This document shows positions 54,256-62,501 of a DNA stretch of 64,000 bases, in pieces (the first letter of the stretch is position 1; every line of letters begins with the position of its first letter). Origin of the DNA: Ulvibacter algarum (GTDB lineage Bacteria; Bacteroidota; Bacteroidia; Flavobacteriales; Flavobacteriaceae); the NCBI GenBank assembly GCA_947488905.1, contig CANLBJ010000002.1, positions 496,001 to 560,000 on the forward strand, given 5' to 3'. The notes below the pieces were generated by a model. That model saw nothing but the letters and a program-made list of their open reading frames with translations, ran no database searches and was not told the origin of the DNA. A program made the translations under genes and the position numbers.

Positions 54256-57200
54256 ATGAAAAGAAAAAAATTTGATGGTAAACTTGTTGCTCAAAAGTCT
54301 AGAATTGCAAATGCCTATGATATTTTTAATGAAATTTCCTTATTGAAATTTAAAGTGTTTGATTCTGGTTTTAAATCAAAAATTAAATTTCTAGTTAAAC
54401 ACCCGAAGATATATAAAGCCATATTTGGCAATCCTTACCCGAAGAAGATTGAACAAATATCAGGAAGACCTAAATTATATAATACTAACAATATTGGCAG
54501 TGAATTAGTATGGGATGCTTTTTGTTTGGACATTCATAGAGAAAGAATTCTTCAATTTATTGATTATAAAAACAAATACTCATTATATTGTCTTAATGGA
54601 AACTTTACAGAGGCTGAGAAGTTATTGGATGAAATCGAGGATGTATTTGGTGTTTCTCTTTGGCTTATAAGAAACCGAATAACTATCGCAAAACAGATAG
54701 GTGGAATTAAAGGAGAAAAAGACTACACTAATCAATTATTAGAAAAAGAAGGACTAGCCGAAATTATAGGTTTTCTAATCCAATATTCCAGCTTAAGAAA
54801 TACAAACGAAATATCATTAGATCGGTTTAGAAAATATTTTGATTTATTTCTAGATAAAGCAAGGAAAATTAATTTAGACAAGGAATTATGTGACTTTCTT
54901 ATATTTGAAGTCCTACAAGAAGTAGATGAAAGTGAGAAAGCTTACACAAGGATTTCGTTTTGGAATACAGGAGGTGGTTTACCAATAATTGATAGATATA
55001 ATAGTTTTACAAGGCTTTTTGCAAATTATAATCATACGTGTTTTGCTGATAAAAAAGTTATTGATAAGGTAACAGATATATTGAAACCGTTTTATTTTGT
55101 AGAATATATTGGGTCTTCTCCACAGAATTTAACAACTAAAGTAATAAAGTATTATGAAAATTTGTTTTCTGATGATTTAGGAAATAAAACAGAAATTTTA
55201 GAATACTTTAGTGATAGTAACAATGATTGGCAATTCTTCTTCCTTGTTGCAAATATTATAGATGATGAAGATTTAGTGTTTTTAAAGGATAAACTTCCTA
55301 AATTTAAATATGAATTAATTTACAATATATTCAATTGCATCCAAAGAAATGATAAGGCTCAAACATCCCGAGACGAATTACTTATACTATCATCGATATT
55401 TGTAACACTAGAATGGGGAGATAAAATTAAAGAGTTTGTTAAAAAAATAAGCTCTTCAAGTTTTTATCACGATCCGAATTATAGAAAAACTTTGTCATTT
55501 TATGAATTTGATACTAAAAATGAATTTGTCATTAACAGTCATTCTCATTTTTTGCGTGGATTTTCTAAAATTGATTTTATTGGAAATATTAACAAGTCAA
55601 TCGCTAATGTCAGTAAAGAGTTAATACCTATTGACATTATTTCAAATTCTTCAAAGTATTTAATAGAATCTTTGATAAACTATAAAAAATCAAATATAAA
55701 CTTAGCACTTGAAAATATTGATTTAGTGAGTTTTGATAAACATTCATTTTTAAGTGTTTTTCAATTTAAATTGATTATTGCTTGTCAATTAGAAAGCAAA
55801 GAATTTAATAAACTATTAAATTTTACAATTGATAGTTTCTTAGAAAATGAGAATTACAGACAATTGATCCCATATGAGTATATTTTAAAAACAGTTTTCG
55901 AAAATATTGAAGATTTATCTAAAAGTATCTCGTTTCCTATATTTCTATATTTAAATTATCAAGAAAATGGTTCGATTGAGCTTTTGAAAGAGGGTTATGA
56001 AGATTTTATGTGTCATCATGGAATTAATAGGCCGTCAGAATTAATAGATCGTCTAGTTGAATTTGATATTAAGAAAGCATATTATTTTTTAGAATTTGTA
56101 TGCGTACCAGAAGTAATAGAAATTGATGTTATAAATTTTCAGTCGAGTGAAGAAATATCAATGGAGAGAATATCAATCTGCAGAAAATTAAATGAAATTA
56201 TTGATGATAAACAAAATATCTATATAGATGAAATTAATAGTTTAACTCAAAAAACTATGATTAATGCTTCATTGCATAGTATTGAAAAAAGTAAAATATA
56301 TGTTGATATTGAAGGAGTAAAAAAATTAGCAACTTCCAAATATAAAGATGATTATTCTAAATATACATATCTTTTAGAGACTCAGGATTATTCTTCAAAA
56401 ACAACCGAAGATGATCTACTTACTCTTCATGAGGATGAGGACGAAGGCCTTTCGTTTCTAACACCAACAAATATGATTGATCATCAATTTTTACTGAATT
56501 TTATTAATATTAGAAATATTTTCACTTCAAACAGTGTACACGGTCTGGATGTAGCACTAAGTTGTGATGTAAGACACGGGATATTATCTGGTGCTATAAG
56601 GGGTAAAATTGTTGAGCAAAACCTTATAACTAATAAAGATGAATCTGAATATCAAAAAAATGATTTTTGGATTGAAAGACTTGATTACCTAGAATATACA
56701 GATTTAGACCATATAACATCTTCATTAAATAAATTCTCCAACAAAATTGACACTCATATTGAGTTTATAAATGAAGAAATAATGCAAATCAAAATTGATT
56801 CAACTAATCCTAGAGGAAAATTTGATTTTTTAGCTGTTTTAGACGAGAGATTTGATGAATACAAAATGAGAGTAAATCAAGTTAAAACTTTTGAAGAATA
56901 TTTAGAAATAACCATAGATCACTTATGGTCATTAACGGATTCTAGTCTTTTTGAAATTCGGAAATATTTAAAAGGTGACTGTAAAAATAAATTTTATCAA
57001 TTAATAGACGAATTAATTAATGATTTAGAAGAAATTCAAAATGGTAATGATTTGGAAGAATTAATATCGTCTATAATTGAATTACGTACAATATTATCTA
57101 CTGAATTAAATCAAATATCTAATTGGTTTACTAGATCAAAATCTTCTAATACCCCTGACTATAAAATTCCATTTCTTATAAATCTTGCGGAAGTGATGAT

Positions 57201-57648
57201 TAATAATAATTATCCAGATATATATATTAATATTACTAAGAATATCAATTGTGATGGATTAAAATTTAAAGGTAAAACCTTAAAAAATTTATCTGCTATT
57301 CTATTTATTATTTTAACAAATGCTATTAAACACGGTAAACTTTCCAGCTATGACATAAATATTAATGTAGATAGTATTAGTGACAATATAAATTTTAGTA
57401 TCATTAATAACATAAGTCCCGAAAAGAACTATAAAAAATTATCTAATACGTTAAATGAAAAAATAATAGATTTATCAAAATACGTTGACTCATCTATTAC
57501 AAAAAAAGAAGGTGGCTCAGGCTTTTTCAAAATTGCTAAAATTTTAAAAAATGATTTAAAATCAGATTATAAATTATCAGCAAGTTTTATCGATGAAAAA
57601 ACTTTTGAAACTACACTTAATATCAATTCTAAAGAAATAGTTTTATGA
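54256..57648 (+). CDS. Very large soluble histidine kinase, Detocs DtcA-like
   Basis: A 1,130-residue protein with no signal peptide or membrane helix. Residues 1-~700 are all-helical and resemble a degenerate TPR-like solenoid (for example NFTEAEKLLDEIEDVFG). A kinase core follows: CDVRHGILSGAIRG has His774 as the likely phospho-acceptor, in the RHG form seen in this kinase type. The ATPase domain has N-box ILTNAIKHG (Asn1022) and G-box EGGSGFFKIAK (Gly1086-Gly1089). The stop overlaps the next gene's ATG (ATGA), so the operon is translationally coupled. Kinase, lone receiver and receiver-effector in this order match the defensive two-component system Detocs. The match is from architecture, not a search. 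Confidence 0.8.
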   Translation: MKRKKFDGKLVAQKSRIANAYDIFNEISLLKFKVFDSGFKSKIKFLVKHPKIYKAIFGNPYPKKIEQISGRPKLYNTNNIGSELVWDAFCLDIHRERILQFIDYKNKYSLYCLNGNFTEAEKLLDEIEDVFGVSLWLIRNRITIAKQIGGIKGEKDYTNQLLEKEGLAEIIGFLIQYSSLRNTNEISLDRFRKYFDLFLDKARKINLDKELCDFLIFEVLQEVDESEKAYTRISFWNTGGGLPIIDRYNSFTRLFANYNHTCFADKKVIDKVTDILKPFYFVEYIGSSPQNLTTKVIKYYENLFSDDLGNKTEILEYFSDSNNDWQFFFLVANIIDDEDLVFLKDKLPKFKYELIYNIFNCIQRNDKAQTSRDELLILSSIFVTLEWGDKIKEFVKKISSSSFYHDPNYRKTLSFYEFDTKNEFVINSHSHFLRGFSKIDFIGNINKSIANVSKELIPIDIISNSSKYLIESLINYKKSNINLALENIDLVSFDKHSFLSVFQFKLIIACQLESKEFNKLLNFTIDSFLENENYRQLIPYEYILKTVFENIEDLSKSISFPIFLYLNYQENGSIELLKEGYEDFMCHHGINRPSELIDRLVEFDIKKAYYFLEFVCVPEVIEIDVINFQSSEEISMERISICRKLNEIIDDKQNIYIDEINSLTQKTMINASLHSIEKSKIYVDIEGVKKLATSKYKDDYSKYTYLLETQDYSSKTTEDDLLTLHEDEDEGLSFLTPTNMIDHQFLLNFINIRNIFTSNSVHGLDVALSCDVRHGILSGAIRGKIVEQNLITNKDESEYQKNDFWIERLDYLEYTDLDHITSSLNKFSNKIDTHIEFINEEIMQIKIDSTNPRGKFDFLAVLDERFDEYKMRVNQVKTFEEYLEITIDHLWSLTDSSLFEIRKYLKGDCKNKFYQLIDELINDLEEIQNGNDLEELISSIIELRTILSTELNQISNWFTRSKSSNTPDYKIPFLINLAEVMINNNYPDIYINITKNINCDGLKFKGKTLKNLSAILFIILTNAIKHGKLSSYDININVDSISDNINFSIINNISPEKNYKKLSNTLNEKIIDLSKYVDSSITKKEGGSGFFKIAKILKNDLKSDYKLSASFIDEKTFETTLNINSKEIVL

Positions 57649-58085
57649 AAATATTAGTCGTTGACGATTATGAAGAAAAATTAAATGAAATTGAAAAATT
57701 TATAATATTAGAATTTAGCGATTTTCAAGTTAATAAGAGGCGATCATACCAAAGTGGATTAAAAGAAATTCTTACAGAAGAATATGACTTAATTTTGCTT
57801 GATATGAGTATGCCAACTTATGATATTTCGAAAGGAGAAAAGGGTGGTAATAAAAAACCTTTTGCTGGTAAAGAAATTTTAAGACAAATGCAACGAAAAA
57901 AAATTGATTCACCTGTAATAATTATTACCCAGTTTAAAACATTCGGAGAAGCTCCAAATTCTTTATCAATAAATGAATTAAATCTTGAATTAAAAAATTT
58001 CGCAAATTATATAGACACTGTAATTTACGTCTATGGAAATGTAATGTGGAAGAAAGATCTAAAAAAACTGATTAATGAGCTATAA
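57645..58085 (+). CDS. Stand-alone response-regulator receiver, Detocs DtcB-like
   Basis: A 146-residue single receiver domain without output. The acidic pair is Asp7-Asp8 (ILVVDDYEEKL), the phospho-acceptor is Asp53 (LILLDMSMP) and the Thr switch is Thr95 (IIITQF). Between Asp53 and the next strand there is a Gly/Lys-rich loop (SKGEKGGNKKPFAGK) not found in ordinary receivers. The conserved Lys-Pro after strand 5 reads YVYGN, so dephosphorylation or activation may be changed. In Detocs the lone receiver is described as a phosphate sink that prevents leaky activation; the same role is inferred here. The start overlaps the kinase stop by four bases. Confidence 0.8.
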   Translation: MKILVVDDYEEKLNEIEKFIILEFSDFQVNKRRSYQSGLKEILTEEYDLILLDMSMPTYDISKGEKGGNKKPFAGKEILRQMQRKKIDSPVIIITQFKTFGEAPNSLSINELNLELKNFANYIDTVIYVYGNVMWKKDLKKLINEL

Positions 58086-58731
58086 CATATTAATTTTAGA
58101 AGATAATTTGGATAAGTTTGATAGAATCAAAGAAGCACTATTTCCGTTTTTAGATTCGATAAAAATTAATCATTGTGAGGATATTGAGAAAGGAGCTATT
58201 GCGATTAAAAATAATCCTCAATTCGATCTACTTATTCTAGATATATCACTTCCTTTAAAAAAAGGAGGTAAAATTTCTAAGTATAGTGGAGTGAATTTTT
58301 TAAATTCTATATGCAAACGTAAGGATATTGAACGACCTAAAGAAATTATTGGATTGACTCAACATAAAGATGTTTTTCAAAAAGCAAATCCAACCTTCGA
58401 AGAAAATTTAATTTATTTAGTTCGTTATAAAATAAATGATAAAACTTGGGAGGGAAAACTTTCAAACAGGTTATCGTTTCTCTTGAATGAAAAACAAAAT
58501 GAAGAAGTTTCTTCAAAGGATTGGGTTAATCATATTATAGTACTTTGCAAGAAAAATAAAATAATAGCATTAGTTATTTTAATTGGTATTATAATAATTA
58601 GTTTTGGGGATTTAATAGAAAAATCTAAAACGATATTAAATTTTATAAAAATTGATCATAAAGAAATTAAAACAGATACCTTACTAAAAACAAAAAGTTT
58701 AAAAATTATTAAGAGTGATACTATAAAATAG
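58075..58731 (+). CDS. Receiver fused to a transmembrane tail, putative Detocs-type effector
   Basis: A 218-residue protein. Residues 1-~140 are a receiver: acidic pair Glu9-Asp10 (ILILEDNLDKF), phospho-acceptor Asp56 (LLILDISLP) and Thr95 (IIGLTQHK). It shares with the preceding receiver an enlarged loop after the acceptor (KKGGKISKYSG) and the IY..W..L pattern at the end. A linker leads to one hydrophobic helix at about residues 163-180 (IALVILIGIIIISFGDL) and a Lys-rich tail of ~38 residues. In Detocs the effector receiver carries an ATP-cleaving domain. Here a membrane segment replaces it, suggesting membrane damage as the output (inference). Overlaps the upstream gene by 11 bases. Confidence 0.75.
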   Translation: MSYNILILEDNLDKFDRIKEALFPFLDSIKINHCEDIEKGAIAIKNNPQFDLLILDISLPLKKGGKISKYSGVNFLNSICKRKDIERPKEIIGLTQHKDVFQKANPTFEENLIYLVRYKINDKTWEGKLSNRLSFLLNEKQNEEVSSKDWVNHIIVLCKKNKIIALVILIGIIIISFGDLIEKSKTILNFIKIDHKEIKTDTLLKTKSLKIIKSDTIK

Positions 58732-58757
58732 CTATAGAAGTAATAAATTTTAGAAAC

Positions 58758-58937
58758 GGCCTCAGAAAACTTTGGTAAAACAATAGGTGAATGAGCGTCC
58801 ATATTTTAGAGAGCTAGACTAAATAATCTAAATACTTGACAAGGGGTTAAGGTATTATCAAAACTAACGTAGGTCTAACAAAGCTTTCTAAAATATAGCG
58901 AATGAGTCGTACATTGTTTCCAAAGTTTTGTGCAGCC
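58758..58937. repeat. 180-base imperfect inverted repeat
   Basis: The left arm 58758-58815 and right arm 58881-58937 pair imperfectly, sharing AAAACTTTGG, ACAAT and ATATTTTAGA-AGCT segments. The stem can continue inward with TAGAC/GTCTA. The element fills the start of the 379-base non-coding space after the receiver-effector gene. It may be a non-autonomous transposable element, a terminator complex or a structured RNA. Confidence 0.5.
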
Positions 58938-59110
58938 TTGATTTTTTGTTTAACTCACGCATTTATATTTTAGGGTTATTAGTGGATCTCCAAAATCGAT
59001 CTCTTTTTTCATCAATGAAAAAATGAAAAGAACAGTAAGTTAATATTCTGAGCTTCAAACATCATTTAAACTAAACAATTAGTTAAACTCGAGTATTTCA
59101 AAAACTTATA

Positions 59111-59440
59111 ATGAAAAACATATTGTTCATTTGTTCAGCTAATAAGGATCGTTCTAAAACAGCAGAAGACTATTTTAGTGTACTATATCCAGATATTGTT
59201 TTTGACTCTGCAGGGACTAATAAGAATACGTGTAATAAACTTGGCACAAATTATATAAGTGAAGCACAATTAAATCTTGCCACACATATTTATGTAATGG
59301 AGACCAAACACCAAAGTGCCATTAAAGAAGTTTTTGGTGCTGGTTATTATAATAAAATCACTGTTTTAGATATTAAAGATATTTATAGGTATAATGATAA
59401 ATCACTTATAGCAGTATTAAAATCAAAAATTAGCTTTTAA
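59111..59440 (+). CDS. Low-molecular-weight protein-tyrosine-phosphatase-like protein
   Basis: A 109-residue protein of the LMW phosphatase fold. The catalytic loop is ICSANKDRS, with Cys8 and Arg14 in the C-x5-R form. FDSAGTN is the family SAG segment and YVMETKHQSAI matches the helix after strand 3. The C-terminal general acid normally sits in a DP motif; here the equivalent region is LDIKDIYRY, with Asp retained but Pro absent. It is shorter than the usual ~150 residues and belongs to a compact branch often called predicted protein tyrosine phosphatase. Standing alone, its target cannot be told. Confidence 0.8.
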   Translation: MKNILFICSANKDRSKTAEDYFSVLYPDIVFDSAGTNKNTCNKLGTNYISEAQLNLATHIYVMETKHQSAIKEVFGAGYYNKITVLDIKDIYRYNDKSLIAVLKSKISF

Positions 59441-59576
59441 GCCAATCTCTGAGAATCGCGTATTTAATAATTATTGGGTAGTTGTAAAGAATAAGGTATT
59501 TAATTTATTGACGTATTTTCTGTACTATAGCTTTAACATAATTGCTATAAGTATTTAACGTAGGTTATAAACTAGC

Positions 59577-59655
59577 TTTGACATAATCCCAAGTTATAGT
59601 CCGCCTGTGGCGAAACGATAACAGGATTATATCAAATAGAACAGAAAAAGTTCTA
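59577..59655. repeat. Structured intergenic palindromes
   Basis: The arms TTTGACATAATCC at 59577-59589 and GGATTATATCAAA at 59624-59636 match at 12 of 13 positions. Nested inside are GTTAT/ATAAC and CGCC-TGT-GGCG, giving one long cruciform. Immediately after is TAGAAC/GTTCTA at 59637-59655. It lies in the 404-base non-coding gap between the phosphatase and DoxX-like genes and looks like a dispersed intergenic palindrome. Confidence 0.5.
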
Positions 59656-59761
59656 TTCGCTGTTTTACTCAATAGTCATAATTTGTATTATAATTTACAT
59701 TATGTAAAATAGAATATTTCAAAGCAAGTCTTCACTTCTATTTAATTGTTCTATTAAGTCT

Positions 59762-59769
59762 TATATTTG
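59762..59769 (+). promoter_or_regulatory. -7 promoter element for the first DoxX-like gene
   Basis: TATATTTG, an exact TAnnTTTG match, 75 bases before the ATG at 59845. No good -33 element. Confidence 0.4.
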
Positions 59770-59844
59770 TAAAAGCCTAATTTATAAAAAAGTGAATTGG
59801 CTACTGAGCTTTATGAATCACACGACATTAAAAAAACGAATACT

Positions 59845-60204
59845 ATGAATATCATATTACAAGTTTGTATAGTCGTTGTTGGTTTGGCTTTTCTTTTTTA
59901 TGGATACAATTGTTTATTCTCTAATAAACTAGCAGAAGAATTTAAAAGATTTAAACTCTCTGATAACCAAAGAAAAATTACGGGTATTGCGCAACTAGCT
60001 GGTGGCTTAGGTTTAATTATAGGAGTTTTTTATTATTCTTTAGGTATTTATGCCAGTCTTTGTCTAAGTATTTTAATGCTTTTTGGCTTTATAGTACGTC
60101 TTAAAATTAAAGACAGTTTTATAGCTTCATCTCCATCATTTATATTAATGGTCGTAAATATATTTTTTACATATCGCTTTGGTGCACTTTTACACTTCTG
60201 GTAA
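59845..60204 (+). CDS. DoxX-like small membrane protein
   Basis: A 119-residue integral membrane protein with four hydrophobic helices (IILQVCIVVVGLAFLFYGYN; GIAQLAGGLGLIIGVFYY; GIYASLCLSILMLFGFIVRL; FILMVVNIFFTYRFGALL). This is the four-helix DoxX-like layout, with the typical G-x-x-Q-L-A-G-G-L-G turn after a short loop. Such proteins are linked to membrane redox or thiol chemistry, but this type is uncharacterised. The ATG at 59845 is chosen; an upstream in-frame TTG adds a polar stretch. Its stop codon touches the stop codon of the opposing DoxX-like gene. Confidence 0.75.
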   Translation: MNIILQVCIVVVGLAFLFYGYNCLFSNKLAEEFKRFKLSDNQRKITGIAQLAGGLGLIIGVFYYSLGIYASLCLSILMLFGFIVRLKIKDSFIASSPSFILMVVNIFFTYRFGALLHFW

Positions 60205-60567
60205 TTATAGTAAAATTACTAGTAGACACATTGATAAAAACAAACCAGCAGGAAAACTCTTCTTTACAGGATCACTAATTTTAAGGTGCATGATAATAGA
60301 TCCTGTTAAAAGTGTACCCAGTAATGCAGCTGCAGGTACTTCTAAAAACGGAAACCATATAGAAGCCAGTAATACTAAAGAACCTCCTACTTTAAGAAAC
60401 CCAATAAAATAACACATCCAGGCTGGCAAGCCATAGACTTTAAACTCTTCTAGTATGTTTTGAGCATTACCACCACGCCATTGTGTTGGTTTATTATATT
60501 GTATAAGCCATACATTTAATAAACTAGCTGCTATTATTACTTTAAGAATGATGATAAAGATTTCCAT
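60205..60567 (-). CDS. DoxX-like small membrane protein
   Basis: A 120-residue membrane protein with four hydrophobic helices (FIIILKVIIAASLLNVWLI; FIGFLKVGGSLVLLASIWF; AAALLGTLLTGSIIMHLKI; FPAGLFLSMCLLVILL). It is homologous in layout to the neighbour on the other strand. The GFLKVGGSLVLL segment and the HLKISDP loop are typical of DoxX-like proteins. The two genes converge with no base between their TAA codons, so the transcripts probably overlap. Confidence 0.78.
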   Translation of the reverse strand: MEIFIIILKVIIAASLLNVWLIQYNKPTQWRGGNAQNILEEFKVYGLPAWMCYFIGFLKVGGSLVLLASIWFPFLEVPAAALLGTLLTGSIIMHLKISDPVKKSFPAGLFLSMCLLVILL

Positions 60568-60594
60568 ACGATTTGGTTTTGTTTAATAAAAAAC

Positions 60595-60602
60595 CAAATT
60601 TA
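60595..60602 (-). promoter_or_regulatory. -7 promoter element for the second DoxX-like gene
   Basis: Minus-strand TAAATTTG, an exact TAnnTTTG match, 27 bases before the ATG at 60567. An inverted repeat, ATTTGGTTT/AAACCAAAT, at 60571-60599 overlaps it and may be a regulatory site. Confidence 0.4.
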
Positions 60603-60720
60603 ATAAACAAAACGAAACCGCAGTTATAATTAATACAATTTTAAGAGTATTTATTTCTTCTGAAATAGTAATTTAAGGAAACTCATCATAAACAATAAAC
60701 ACAGAGATTAGATAAATAAC

Positions 60721-61260
60721 CTACTCAACCACAAGCTCTTTAATAGAACCATCATACTTAATAAAATTTCTGTTAGAGCTAGTCACATCAACATCACAAT
60801 GACCGCTTTTATAAACTGTGATTCTAAAACTGAAGTGTTCTTGTTTGTGCGTAGTTTTAAATGTGATTAAAGTTTTATTCTTTTTTTCATTAAAGCTATA
60901 TACATAATCTTCTACAGGATCATTTAAAAGAATACCTGTATTTCCGTTTTTAAAACTCCCAAAACGCTGTGTACCATAATAAGACATGTTTGCCTCTACT
61001 CTATTTTCGGTGATTCTTAAAAAATCTCCACGCCCTAATAAGTTAATCTGGTTAGCACTATTACCAGCGCCTAGTAAATTATTTGTTGATAGTTGGTTTA
61101 ACTCATTAGTCACAAACGGGTAAGCCGTGGTAAGGTTTACTTCAAATGTGGGAGTTGTGAGCCAGGTAGTTTCTGCCTTAACAAGGTTTGATGTCTGTAA
61201 CGTTTCCGAAGTTTTACAACTTATTAAAAGCCCTATAAATGCAATTAGTATATATTTCAT
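60721..61260 (-). CDS. DUF4251-family lipoprotein
   Basis: A 179-residue predicted lipoprotein. The start at 61260 gives MKYILIAFIGLLISCKTSE with lipobox LISC; a longer frame from 61329 has no signal logic. The mature part is the DUF4251 fold, with FEVNLTTAYPFVTNELNQL, DFLRITENRVEANMSYYG and a beta-rich C-terminus (HCDVDVTSSNRNFIKYDG). The function is unknown but the family is frequent in Bacteroidota. It starts 37 bases after the stop of the EamA gene on the same strand and may be co-transcribed with it. Confidence 0.78.
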   Translation of the reverse strand: MKYILIAFIGLLISCKTSETLQTSNLVKAETTWLTTPTFEVNLTTAYPFVTNELNQLSTNNLLGAGNSANQINLLGRGDFLRITENRVEANMSYYGTQRFGSFKNGNTGILLNDPVEDYVYSFNEKKNKTLITFKTTHKQEHFSFRITVYKSGHCDVDVTSSNRNFIKYDGSIKELVVE

Positions 61261-61297
61261 AACTCTTATATTTAATACGTTAGGCACAAAAAACGTG

Positions 61298-62218
61298 CTA
61301 AAATTTCTTTTTGGTGACCACTTTATCATTTGGTGGCCGTTTTCTACTGTTTATAAAATACACACCGGTTAATAATATACCTGCGGCAAGCATAGATTGC
61401 CCTGTGATAGTCTCGTTTAAAAAATACCAGCCCAGCAATAAGGCGACAATAGGGTTAATGTATGAAGAGGTTGTTACTTTTTCTGTGTCAACTACTTTTA
61501 GCAAATAATTAAAAGAAGTGAAAGCCGCGATACTCCCAAAAAGGACCAAACACACTAAAGATACAGAAACCTTAGTATCCCAGTATTGAGGTGCAAGCCA
61601 CTCCTCGCCTATTAATAAACTAGATGTGAGTAACAAGATACTCGCGACACCCATCTGGTAAGCGGTAGAGACAAAATGGTTTTTTGGCAAGTCTGCTTTA
61701 GCAACAAAAACACTACCTGTACTCCAAGCAAGCACAGCACTTAAAGCCATAATAATACCTATAAGTCCATCTTCTTCAAGGCTTAAACCTTCTTGACTTA
61801 TTAATAAATACATTCCTATTAAACCTAGTGTAATACCAACAATAGTAAGGGGTTGCATCTTTCTTTTATGAACAACAGCCAGTATTATAACCACAAATAA
61901 AGGGTTTAGAGACGATATTAATGAACCAAAACCACTGTCTATATATTTAAGTGCCCAGACAAACATACCGTTACCAAAAGCAAGAAATAAAAAGCCTGCA
62001 ATGGCACTATTTAAAAATTGTTTTTTTGTGATTTTTAATGATAATCCCATTAATCGTGCGATAATAAATATAAGAATCGCACCAAGAGACATACGTATCC
62101 CAGAGATATAAAATGGTGATAATTGGGTAACTACAATCTTATTCCATAAATACGTACTGCCCCAAAAGACATACACAGAAAAAAAGGCAAGAATGATGAG
62201 TATCAGTTTTTTATTCAT
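61298..62218 (-). CDS. EamA/DMT-family inner-membrane transporter
   Basis: A 306-residue ten-helix drug/metabolite transporter. The first half opens with FFSVYVFWGSTYLWNKIVV, carrying the family's W-G-S-x-Y-x-x-x-K signature. The repeat of five helices in the second half contains LGSIAAFTSFNYLLKVVD, TTSSYINPIVALLLGWYF and MLAAGILLTGVYFI. The ATG at 62218 is preferred over an upstream ATG at 62260 that sits on a hairpin. Substrates cannot be told. The closest recognised relatives are the RhaT/YdcZ-like exporters. Confidence 0.85.
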   Translation of the reverse strand: MNKKLILIILAFFSVYVFWGSTYLWNKIVVTQLSPFYISGIRMSLGAILIFIIARLMGLSLKITKKQFLNSAIAGFLFLAFGNGMFVWALKYIDSGFGSLISSLNPLFVVIILAVVHKRKMQPLTIVGITLGLIGMYLLISQEGLSLEEDGLIGIIMALSAVLAWSTGSVFVAKADLPKNHFVSTAYQMGVASILLLTSSLLIGEEWLAPQYWDTKVSVSLVCLVLFGSIAAFTSFNYLLKVVDTEKVTTSSYINPIVALLLGWYFLNETITGQSMLAAGILLTGVYFINSRKRPPNDKVVTKKKF

Positions 62219-62260
62219 CACACGAAGATACCTTAAGCCTACTTTTTTGGCTTTCGCCAA

Positions 62261-62284
62261 AATGCTAAATATTTATTAAATCTT
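62261..62284. repeat. Left copy of a 24-bp direct repeat
   Basis: The 24 bases beginning AATGCTAAATATTTATTAAA are found again, identical, at 62987-63010. The copies flank the EF-hand gene, about 726 bases apart. Confidence 0.7.
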
Positions 62285-62419
62285 CTTTCTATTGCTAATT
62301 AAGTGATTCTATTTAAATAGCATAAAACAAGATGTCATTTAACTTGAGTATTCTATCCCGCAAATGATTTTAATAGATTTAAGAGGAAAGGTTATAAAAA
62401 GAAACTATCACCAATAAAA

Positions 62420-62456
62420 AAAAGAACCAAGGCTTAAAATAAGCGATGATTCTTTT
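62420..62456 (-). terminator. Rho-independent terminator for the EF-hand gene
   Basis: A hairpin built from AAAAGAA and its partner with GCTTA/TAAGC inside, followed on the minus strand by a run of eight T's. It lies 46 bases beyond the stop of the EF-hand lipoprotein gene. Confidence 0.65.
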
Positions 62457-62501
62457 AATTTGGCTACTAGAAATTTTATTTACTAAGTATTTAAACTACG
62501 T

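Noticed and set aside
58732..59110. Hidden small gene in the gap after the receiver-effector gene
   Set aside because: All frames are broken by stops; only the inverted repeat is supported.
62219..62263. Upstream start at 62260 for the EamA transporter
   Set aside because: The ATG lies inside a TTTTGGC/GCCAAAA hairpin; the start at 62218 gives the usual first helix directly.
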